64,000 nucleotides of DNA from Liolophura sinensis (taxonomy: Eukaryota > Mollusca > Polyplacophora > Chitonida > Chitonidae), in assembly GCF_032854445.1 (NCBI RefSeq), contig NC_088302.1, forward strand, positions 50,438,046-50,502,045. The letters are read 5' to 3'. The translations under genes and the position numbers were made by a program. The notes beneath the pieces were generated by a model. The model had not been told where the DNA came from and did no database searches. It was given only the letters and a program-made list of their open reading frames with translations. Positions 39,901 to 51,900 of this stretch are shown here, one piece after another (position 1 is the first letter of the stretch; each line of letters opens with the position of its first letter).

Positions 39901-42900
39901 ATGAACAGTCATAGTTGTGACAGTATAATAATTTTGGTCTTTCATGTTGATTTAATGGCAAGATTTTCTCACTATGTAATTAGAGAATATTACGTGTATA
40001 TGACAGTGTCAGTCATTCTTCTTTGACGTGAGCAGTATGGAGTTTTACAGACTGCTTAATCAGGTGAGCTACCAGTATTCTCTGAATGACTTGTTGTTGT
40101 TGTTACCCAGGTTCACGTGGACCTGTGATGTGAATGGCTCTCCCTGCAGCTTTGTCCCATCTGTCTGGTCAGGCACCTATACGGATAACTTCATTCCAGT
40201 TGATAGTGAGTGAATCTCCTGTGTACAGTAGGTGTACAGTATGTGAAACATGACTGGTACACATTGCTGATGTCCTAATTGTGCGTATTAATTATTGGTA
40301 CCCTAAATTACAAAATTTGCGACTCTTGAATATTGGAATCAGTGTCAAGATAAATGTTAGAGGGGATAACAAAATACTGCATTAATTGCACGGTAAGGTT
40401 TTGATTTTACACCATTGATGCTCTATGTTGAATTAATTATTGTCAATTACAAACTTCATGACTTTTATGTCTTGTGCATACTAGAATCAATGTTAAAAAT
40501 CAGTGAAGAAGTGCTACATGCATTGAGTTCAAGTTTTACATTTTTCAGACAGCTTATTCCTGTATTGTCATCATATATGTCTGAAAAATTGTTATGTAGA
40601 ACGTAAAATCCCAAGTATACAAGTATACAGTGGTTAGCATACCAGTGCTGGGAGTCTCTCACCTATACAAACGCTATGAGTTAAAGTTCAGCTAATGTTG
40701 GCTTCCTATCTGTCAGTACTTGGGAAAGTCTGTCCGTTACCTGCTGATGGTTGTGGGTCTTCCCCAGGCTTATTAAATAAATGAGCCAGTAGGGGGACAT
40801 GTATTTTGAAAGCAATACTTGCAGAATTCTTGTTTTATGTTTTAGAACAAGATTTATGTTTATGCCAGACAGTTGTGTTGAGAATGCAGTGGTAATTAAT
40901 CAGAAAAGATGAAAGAAAACACCTTGCCCATGTATGAAATATATGTCTTTTTCCCCACAGCTCCAACATTTGAGCTGGCTGCTAACACATTAACTGCAGG
41001 GGTGAACTACACATTTGTGGTCTACCTTCAGCAGATTGGCTTTGGCAATGTTGCGACATTATTCTACAGCCAAGTCATCAATGTTCTCAGCTCTTCAATT
41101 CCAGATGTCCGCATTGTGTAAGTCACAAATTCTACTGATAGGTATCTATTGGCTGTATATATGAATATCTCTGCCTTTTCCTTGTGTTTATGTGGAAAAA
41201 CTGACCTCCATTATAAAAGTGAAAAATTCTTGAGTATTAATGAAGAATCAAAACAAAATAAATAAGTTTAAGGTTTAAGTTTTCCCTTGTCTTTATTTAG
41301 TGTGTGCTTTTTATGTTGACAAGGTGTGAGTCTACTCTTTTCTTACCACCATAATGTTGGCCGCGGACATATAACTGAATTATTTACGAGTAAGGCGTAA
41401 AACTCCAATCAAATAAATAAGAAAAGTAAATACTCTTGTTTGACACTTTCCCTTTGTTATATGGTGTACATTTATCTTGTTTCTCAGTTTGTTTTTTTAA
41501 TACGTACGTAAACTCCCTATTTCTCTACCTGGCAAAAGACCATGTTTTTCTCATTCCTCTGGACTAATGGCCTTTGTACATACAGCTGTATGGATGAGGA
41601 TAGTGTTTAATACTACAGACTGATTTCTCTACCTTTTCCTTTATATGTTTACTCTTTGAGAACTGATGGCTAGAGCATCAGCCTCCAGCGTCAGTATAAT
41701 GTTACTGGGTGGAGTGTCATATCGGGTGTCTTCGGTATGATACTTCTGTGGCGGCAACATTTCGGCCCACCATGAGAAGACATAGTATATGTACACACCC
41801 TTACATGTAAATACTCCTTTTCATTATGACTGAAAAATTGTTTATTTCAATCAACATACAAACATATAAATATATTCTTTGAATGCAGCATCAAAAGACC
41901 AATAAATTAAAAATTCTTGCCATACAGGTGTGCAATAAATTGTGGTTACATGGTACGGCCCGATGAGAAGATGACGGTGATTGCGGCGTGCGCCACGTGT
42001 GCCATGCCCACAGACCTAACTTACCTGTGGGAGTTCACAGCTCTTAGCTCAAGGAGTAGGAGACAGAGTCTGGACTGGGGCACAGACACTGGCACCCTGG
42101 CTGACGAGGACGTGCTTGTTATCAACCCCTCTGTCATGGACCCGGGGCTTCACTACCGCCTCACTGTTCATGGTGAATTAACGTAGATACTTAGCGTATA
42201 ATACAGGGAGAATTTTACCTGAAAATCACATGATCACGTACATAAGCATTGTGTTCAGGTACGGTAACTGTGAGAGTTACTAAAGGAGAAGAAAATTTAA
42301 ATATCAAACATATATTTTGCCTAAGAACAAGTCCTGCAGTCTTCTGTGTTAGGAGGAGAATTTCTGTTGGAAACTGCTGAAGTTGAGTTCGTACATTTCC
42401 GGTAGAAAATGTACATGGCCTGCCAACCGCTGGTAATTCGCGTTGTTTGGGTGATTTCAAAGTTTACACGAACAAGCCGACAATTTTAACAACTCTCACT
42501 GGCTGAGGCAACACGCCCCAAGCATATATTACGGGGTGTTAAAGATGGAGAATGCGATGGACTTGGGGATCTATGCCAGCTTTGCTGTTTTCAGGCCTAA
42601 CGTATGGCAAGGAAAATCACAAAATTATGCAGCAGGCACCACAAGATAGAAAAAAATTCAAAAATCAAATTTTTTTGAGTTATGAAGAAGAGTAAATATT
42701 ATCACACTGTACTATTTATATTGTTAAAATGATTCTAAAGTTTGAAAATGTTTTAATGCGACCTGCTTTATAAATTTGAAGAGCTTTATTACTGATATAT
42801 GAATGGTAACGTGCACAGAAAAAGCTGATATTTTGTGAAAGGTTATTATTTGGGTTATTCTAAAATAAATAGCAAAAATTTGAATGGATTTGCACTGCTC

Positions 42901-45900
42901 AATTTTTAGCCCCAAATTTCTGATATAGCCTGCCATTCCCCAATGTTGTAACAGACTCTATTATACTGTATGTATATTGTAGGAAATATAAAGCCCTGAT
43001 CCTTCTGCTGAGTGTTTGTTTGATTGGTGTTTTATGTCTTACTCAAGAATATTCACCTATATGACCGCACCTACAGAGTGCTTATGGGCAAACATGAAAA
43101 GCTGTTTGGATTGAGATACTCTAGCTATCAGTTTGGTAGATCCTGTTAATCGGAAAGTTTTATTTTCCCCAGGGACATCAGCTGACGGGCTGGAGGGACA
43201 TGCTGACCTAACTTTTCAGACAACACAGGTGCTGGATGGTCACTGCTGGGTCAGTCCTCAGTCTGGAAAGGCAATGCAAACTGAATTCAAGGTTACATGC
43301 GATGGGTTTGAGGGAAATACAGCTTTAACTTACCAAGTATTTCTGTCTGTGTCCGGCCATGACAAGGATCGATGTGAGTTAATCTGATGTGTAGAGATGA
43401 AGTGCAATGTACCAGTGTGAGTTAATCTGATGTGTAGAGATGAAGTGCAATGTACCAGTTTGAGTTAATCTGATGTGTAGAGATGAAGTGCAATGTACCA
43501 GTGTGAGTTAATCTGATGTGTAGAGATGAAGTGCAATGTACCAGTGTGAGTTCTTTGTGTGGATAAAAGATCAGTCTGTGTTTCGTATGTGGCTAAAAGA
43601 TCAGTTTGTGTTCTGTTTGTGGATAAAAGATCAGTTTGTGTTTTGTTTGTGTGGATAAAAGATCAGTTTGAATTCAATGTGTGGATAAATTATCAGCATA
43701 GGAGGTCTTTGTGGCTCATTTGCTTAGAGCGCTATCCTAGTGTCTTGACGGAGGAGCCTTTCATCAATGCGGTCGCTGTGAGTTCAAGTCCAGTTCATGG
43801 TGGCTTCCACTCCAGCTGTAGATGGGAAGGTCTTCCAGCAACCTGCAGATGGTAGTGGGTTTCCTGCAGGCTCTGCTTGGTTTCCTCCCACCATAATGCT
43901 GGCCATTGTCATATAAGTGAAATACTCTTGAGTAGGGCGTAAAATGCCAATCAGTTGAATAAATCAAAATATCAGTTTGAAGTCTATATGTAGATAAGGA
44001 ATCAGTTTGAAGTCTGCAGATAAAAGATCAGTTTGAGTTTTGTGTGTGGATAAATTATCAGAGTTCTGTTTGTGGCTAAATTAAAAGATGGAGTTTCATT
44101 CCTTTGTGTGGATAGATTAAAGGATTGTATTTCAGCCATGTGTGAGGAGTGAAGTAAAGGATCAGTTTGCTTTTTTTGTGTGGATAAATTATCAGAGTTC
44201 TGTTTGTGGCTAAATTAAAAGATGGAGTTTCAGGCCTTTGTGTGGATAGATTAAAGGATCATGTTTCAGTCTCGTGTGAAGAGTAAAGTAAAGGATCAGT
44301 TTGATTCTTTGTGTGGATAAAGGGCCAGCTGCTAGAGTTTTGGTATAATGATATGAGGATATGTATTTAAACAGGGACTTTGCTGGCTGAAAGTTACCTG
44401 ACCACCCTGGACATTGGGATGTTACCAGTGGGTACTAAGGCTGGCTCCACCCACAAGCTGAAAGTTACAGTGCAGTCACAGATGGGGACGGCCACATCAG
44501 TCTACCTCACTGTCACGGTACTGCACTTATAACTCTGTTATAAACTGGTTTGTGATACCTTAAAGACACAGAAAACACTGAAATGAAGTATATACACGTA
44601 TCAGATGAAAGACTATTCGACACTGTCAAAGAAAATATTTTGATTTATTTTTTTGAATATTTCTATATGGGTAAAATGGTTTTAAAACATCAGATTCTAC
44701 AGTGGTGGGTGGTGAACCAGTGGGTATCAGTCAAGTTACGTCCATATTTTTGGCTTGAAATAGTGATCATTTCTGTGTCCATTCCTCCCATAAGTTCATA
44801 AATCTATTATATACGCATTTGTAATGATTAAAGTTTTCTCCAGCTGGCAGTCTACAGGTGTATGTGTGTTAAGTTGGGAAAAACCTGACGTGACGTCACA
44901 GGTCCCAGTATTGTCAGAAAAGGCCACAGCAGAATCCAAACTTTCAAATACATTTTACTAGGTTGAAAAACATTCTAAAAACATAAATCAATTTTTATGG
45001 AGAATGTTTAAATGATGTGTCATCTGACATATACTTCGCATTAATGTTTTCTCTGGTGTTAAACAGTTTGACACAGGGCTTTAGAAATCTAGGTTTTCTT
45101 TCATACATACACATGTTGAATGTGGGTTTTCAATTGGATAGATATTATGCGGATGAGGTTGTCCATTACTGTGCAAATAACATATTTAGATTAACCTATG
45201 ATGTGAGGTCATCCCTTACTATGCAAATAACATATTTAGATTAACTTGTTATGAGGTGAGGTTGTCCATAAATGTGCAAATAACATATTTAGATTAACTT
45301 GTTATGAGGTGAGGTTGTCCATTAATGTGCAAATAACATATTTAGATTAACTTGTTATGAGGTGAGGTTGTCCCTTATTGTGCAAATAACATATTAACTT
45401 GTTAATGTTTTTTGTTGTAAAATAACTTGTATAACCAAAATTACCTGTGTTACCTGCCAGGTGCACGGACTGGGGGCTGACACTGACAGCACCTTAGTTA
45501 ACTTGGTTCTGGGCACTAGAGAGGATGATGCCTCACTGTTGGACAGGGCAGACATGATGGGAAGACCTGAAGGTGGGTGGCGCCCTGGGCTATTTCACTT
45601 TAGCTGTACTTGTCATCTCCTGATCAGTGTTGTATTTGCATTGTGTGGAGTGGTCACCTTTTTCAGATTAGCCCTTCGGTAATTCGCATCTAGACACTTC
45701 AGGTAAATGGAAATTAATTTGTACATTAAACCAATCAGCATATTTAATTTCTATTCTTGTCCATGTACAGGGTGTCCCAGAAGTCATGCACCATCCAGAG
45801 TGGTGTGTTGCCCCATCTCTTCCAAAAAATAAAAACCAATTCATCTCTTTCTTGTTCTGTTAGTTTATTAGCCATAATTAACTCTGAAAGAGGGAAAATC

Positions 45901-48900
45901 AGTATTAAATCTGAAACACAGCAAAAACAAAATGAAAATCAGGGTAGTGCGCGACTTCAGGGACACCCTGTATATCAAAATTATGGAGTAATCAGGGATA
46001 TACATACATTATTGGTTATTCCTGTCAATCAAACATGCCTCGCCTGATTAAAAGAAACGTAGCCTAATTAACATCATACTGTACATGTACGTCACCCATA
46101 AGATCCGGCCTTATTTGCTGTGTTCTAATTTGTAGTCTATAATGCAATTAAAAACCATTTAAATAAAACATTATAGCCATATCATGCTGTGGGACGCCAG
46201 TGTTTAAAACAAATGCTAAATGCAACATCAGATGCGAGGGCATGGACATATATGTATTTTATATGTAAAATCTCATTGATAATGTTTGAACAGCTGTTGT
46301 CGGACTGATGACATCTATTGTACCAGAACTGAACAGTGTGAAAGACTCGGGGAATGTTGCACAGAAGACACAGGTGAGTACAACATGATTGAGTGGTGCC
46401 ACAAAAAATACAGATGAGTTCAACATGATTTAATGGTACCAGAAAAAAATACAGAAAAGTCAAACATGATTTTAATAATAGTGGTGCCAGAAAAAATACA
46501 GATGAGTTCAACATGATTTAGAAATGCCATAGGTGATTCTAAAAAGATGTAAAGGTGCCATTGAAAAAAAGGACAGTCTGACATAATTAAGAGGTGCTAT
46601 AACAATAAAGGCGAGTCCAATATGATTTAGAAGTGCCCAAGAAAAATACAGGTTAGTCCAACAGGATTTAGAAATGGCATAAATAAGGGGACTGAGATGA
46701 TATAGTGGTGCCATAACAATAAAGTCCAACATAGAGTTAGAGATGTCAGAAAAATACAGATGATTCTAACATGCGGGATGAATGCTGTGCCTTAACATGG
46801 TATAGGGGTGCCAGAAAAGAAAAAAAAAGAAGACAAACCAGGTGAGTCCCTATACATACATGTAAATGTAAAAAAGTGTAAAAAAAAAACCCAACATGAT
46901 TTAGAGTACTGCTCGTTATTTTACATAAGTGATGGTGGCTCATTGATAATATATATTGGACATCTCACCTATGATGCCAGTAAATCAGTCTTCCTCTTTG
47001 GCCTATCAGGTGGAAATCATGGGTTTTATTAATCTACCACATTAACACCAGAGAAGTAGGTAAGTGGATCTAATGAAAGGTGTGTGTCCTGTTGTGTGCT
47101 AGATACAAGAGAAACTGCTAAATGTAATGTCACTGGACACCAGTGATTCCAACCTGAAACAGTCATCGATGTGTATGTTTGGTAGATACAAGAGAAGCTG
47201 GTAGATGTAATGTCACTGGACACCAGTGATTCCAACCTGAAATAGTCATCGGTGTGTGTGTTTGGTAGATACGAGAGAAGCTGGTAGATGTAATGTCACT
47301 GGACACCAATGATTCCAACCTGAAACAGTCATCGGTGTGTATGTTTGGTAGATACGAGAGAAGCTGTAGATGTAATGTCACTGGACACCAATGATTCCAA
47401 CCTGAAACAGTCATCGGTGTTTATGTTTGGTAGATACGAGTGAAGCTGGTAGGTGTAATGTCACTGGACACCAATGATTCCAACCTGAAACAGTCATCGG
47501 TGTGTGTGTTTGGTAGATACGAGAGAAGCTGGTAGATGTAATGTCACTGGACACCAATGATTCCAACCTGAAACAGTCATCGGTGTTTATGTTTGGTAGA
47601 TACGAGAGAAGCTGGTAGATGTAATGTCACTGGACACCAATGATTCCAACCTGAAACAGTCATCGGTGTTTATGTTTGGTAGATACGAGTGAAGCTGGTA
47701 GATGTAATGTCACTGGACACCAATGATTCCAACCTGAAACAGTCATCGGTGTTTATGTTTGGTAGATACGAGTGAAGCTGGTAGATGTAATGTCACTGGA
47801 CACCAATGATTCCAACCTGAAACAGTCATCGGTGTTTATGTTTGGTAGATACGGGAAGCTGGTAGGTGTAATGTCACTGGACACCAATGATTCCAACCTG
47901 AAACAGTCATCGGTGTTTATGTTTGGTAGATACGAGTGAAGCTGGTAGATGTAATGTCCACTGGACACCAATGATTCCAACCTGAAACAGTCATCGGTGT
48001 TTATGTTTGGTAGATACGAGAGAAGCTGGTAGATGTAATGTCACTGGACACCAATGATTCCAACCTGAAACAGTCCATCGGTGTTTATGTTTGGTAGATA
48101 CGAGAGAAGCTGGTAGATGTAATGTCACTGGACACCAATGATTCCAACCTGAAACAGTCATCGGTGTGTATGTTTGGTAGATACGAGAGAAGCTGGTAAA
48201 TGTAATGTCACTGGACACCAATGATTCCAACCTGAAACAGTCATCGGTGTTTATGTTTGGTAGATACGAGAGAAGCTGGTAGATGTAATGTCACTGGACA
48301 CCAATGATTCCAACCTGAAACAGTCATCGGTGTTTATGTTTGGTAGATACGAGAGAAGCTGGTAGATGTAATGGGTACGCTGGACACCAATGACTCCAGT
48401 CTGATACAGCCAACTGCTTATGTCCTGGATCTCCTGCTACAAACCAACAAGGACTCTGTGTCGGAGACAATGATGGTAAATAATATAATATGGCCTAAAA
48501 TTTTGCCCAAAGAGCGGGCGTTATTAGAGGCAAAACAATACTGCTTTTGTTGCTGAAACTAATATTTTCTCAGAAGGATATCATCCTACCTTCCAAACAA
48601 ACCTCAAAGCACTTACATGTGAAAGGTAAAAAAAAAGAAAACATCCGAGAATTAGGAAACGTGAGCATTTTGTCATGGACGAAAGCTTAGGTCCTAGCCT
48701 TAGAGTATGCATGTATTGTCTAACTTGATATCACTAGTTATGATGTACCTTAACGTAAATTGAGGAATTAGAGAGAATGACGTTTAATTAGCCTTTTACT
48801 GAGCTGATGAATATATCCATTTTGTTGTAAGAAGTTTAAAACTCACTGACTGAGATTTAATTTATCCAACTGTTGCCAGGACAATGCTGCCAACAGCTCT

Positions 48901-51900
48901 GAGACGATGACTTGGCGGTTTACGGAAGCAGTAAAGAGAGAGACACCATTAAGCGCAGAAAAAACGGCCGAGTATATTTGTTTCTCTTCCATCATTTTAA
49001 TGCCAAAAACAAAAAAAACCCACTGAAATATATGCAATGTATTTAAGATAAAAGACCATTAAACACCATCCTGGAAAAATGCTTCAGAGTCACTGAATTC
49101 TTCAGTGGTCTCTTTGGACCCAGGAGACATCCATATTTTTAGTTTGAAATAGTTTCTTTCAAGGTCCATTTTCAAAATGCACTCAGTCGAGCCCCATATG
49201 GAAATGGATTTTGAGTGCGGAAATCTAGCAGCCTGTAAAACTTCTAGCAAACTCCTGGAATTTCATTCGTATTTCACAACTAAATACATTCATGTGATAT
49301 GTAAATTTAGGCTATGAAAAGGTCTGGAATTGAAAAATTATTTGTGTTCTTAATTTACAGGTACCTGTTAAGTGGAGTGTGTCGCTTGCAAAATATGGTG
49401 ACAGAAAAGGCTCGGGATGTTATAGCCAGAAGTGGTACGACTGACAGTTCCGTCGATAAGGTGGGCACAACTGTTCAGTTAGCTGCTGAATCGTTGCTGG
49501 CTCAGTTATTGTGTTGATTCTTGAGACTACAAACCCTTCATCTTGTTTTGAGCACCTTCGTCATGAGGTTTAACGGGTATCGGATAAAGTTGTGTATTTC
49601 TCTGCCTTCCCTACCTGACACCCTCCAGTTGTAAACATGAAAATTAACTTTTGTGAATCAGTTAATTTCATGGAGTTTGGCTAATGTTATGAACATAGCC
49701 ATCTTGATGGCTTGCTCAGGAGCCTCTCACCAATGCGGTAGCTGAGAGTTCAAAGTCTAGATCATGCTGGAATTTGAACTTCAAAATGTTGCCATCTTCT
49801 ATGACATAGAAACTGCTATAAGTCTTAAGTCTTAAGAGCATTCTCAAGTTTTAAATTTATCAGTCAACTTATTTGTAATAAATGTTTGAGTAAAGTATTG
49901 GAGAAATGCTCATTAGAGTGAGCATGATAATGACTTCTGACATTAGAAAGTAAAGTTTAAGCATTTAAAATCTCCACAACTGTCATAAAATGAATTAAAC
50001 TGAAACATGTCAGAAAGGTTGTTTTTTTTATCTTTTGCAGATTTTTTAATCTTGTGCTTGATGTATTAATTTCATTCTTAGAATGTTCTTTTAGGTAATC
50101 TGTGTCAATGAGTGTTTTTGTATTTGTGCTGTATCAGATTGGGATATATAATGACATCAAATAATTAAACATTTCCCTGAAGGTTCTAAAATTTCGCCCG
50201 CAAAAGTGCATCTTTAGAGGCAAAAAATAGATATCACATAATATTGCTTTTGGTGCTGAAATTTTATATTTTCCAGTAGAATATCTTCCTATGTTCCAAA
50301 CAAACCTCAATACATGTTTCTAAGATCAGTAGAATCATGAGAATGGGCAGATCAAGTCAGAGATTCACAAAAGTTTAATATCTTACTACCTTACAAGGAA
50401 TTCTCAGGCTTTTGCTAGTTAAAGTTAATTTTTTGTCTCTTTATGTTGACATACATACTCAGTTTCACATGTTGCATCCAGAGCACGTCATGTCTATGAT
50501 GTGGACCTTCAGCTGTTTTAACCACTTGTACATGTAACTCTGTTTTCTGAATGAATTAGCCTACTACGACTGAGGAAATAGATCATTACACCTGTGATTT
50601 GGAGGAAAAATTCATTTAGATGGTCTCAAAGATAGTGATTTACACTAATTCTTCTAAGATTTGAGACAGATATTAGTGGTGTTGAAAGTGGAATATTACA
50701 TTTCTTTACCAGCCTTTTGAAAAAATTAACAGACCAGGTGTCCCAAGTTTTAGTTGAAATATGGTATTTATTGATTTCATTGGTGTTTTTTGCTGTACTC
50801 AGGAATATTTCACTTACCGGATTTTGATGGCCATGACCATGCACAGGTTGCTGGCAGACCTGACCACGTATGGCATGTATGTATTAAGGTCTTAGAGATT
50901 CAGGATCGGTTACGTGTGACCGTTTGCCAGCTATCACACTGTCATCGCTGCTCTAGTTTTACTCTGTATGCTGGAGTTTATTGTATTGAAAGTAAATAAT
51001 GTTGAGTTTATTTTGCTAATTATTCAAGTTTTTCAAAAAGTCTCAACCTTTTTTCATGTTTGAAAGATGTTTATTCAAAAACATTCTGAGGGTATTATGA
51101 TGTGTAAGAGTGGGCATGTTTGAATGCCTGTTGTTGCAGAGCAGAAGCATGACATCAACTTGCCTGGAGCAGAAGGAGAACGTCCTGAGGGTGCTGGCTC
51201 GCCACAAATTCCCGGGGGAGGAGTCCAGTCGCTTTGAGGGACAAGGGACGGTGATGATGGTTCGCAGGGATACGCCCCTCTCCCTGACTGGAGAGGACGT
51301 CCTGGATACTAAGACACACTTGGGCGGGTGCAGCATTCCCTGGAATGTGGCGGATGTCACAGGAAAGCCGGTCACAGAGGTGACCACAGAGGTAGGGACA
51401 TGTCAGCTTTTCACTGCTCAGATATTCCCAGGAATGTGTGGTAATTTTTCCTTGAGCTTCTCTGCCTATTGAACAGACCATCATTTCATAAGCAATACTT
51501 TTTTGACTACGGAATAAAAGACCAATGAATAAATCATAAAGCAGGGATGAAATAAGTTTGAACACAGGAACAGGAGCCAGTTTGGCATGTTTGTGTGTGA
51601 TATGGAATCAAATGAAACCTATGCTTATATTTTGACACCTTAATAAAAATTGCCCTTCATAGTTTGCTAAAAAACAAACTGAAAATATTGCGAAAAACTA
51701 CACATTTACTGCCACACTGCTCAAATGCATTTTTGTTTTTAAAATGCTACCTCTGGTTTATCCCATTTTGTCTTGACTTGATCGTACCTAAGTGTAAGAT
51801 GATTGTGCCTAAGTTTTGTTGTTGGACAGACAATGATTAACAGCTTTGATCCCTACCCCTGGGGAGACAGTGACCTGGGGGTGCCTGTGAATCAGTCCAG

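Larger units (their letters stand above)
38600..40110 (+). other. intron 19
   Basis: 1.5 kb with a SINE (38715-38872) and a three-copy 51-bp repeat (39066-39218). The rest is unique and AT-rich. Confidence 0.6.
49461..51139 (+). other. intron 29
   Basis: 1.7 kb with a SINE head fragment (49705-49775), dispersed repeat family C copy 3 (50186-50315) and an antisense SINE (50760-50880). No exon found; phases 0/0 join directly. Confidence 0.6.

Noticed and set aside
43698-43800. tRNA gene
   Set aside because: A/B-box-like sequences belong to the SINE head; no complete cloverleaf and it continues into the SINE body.
47029-48230. Minus-strand frames with NHWCPVTLHL repeats
   Set aside because: Antisense of the 83-bp array; frames shift with each indel.
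51043-51565. Minus-strand frames of 114 and 136 codons
   Set aside because: Antisense of exon 30.
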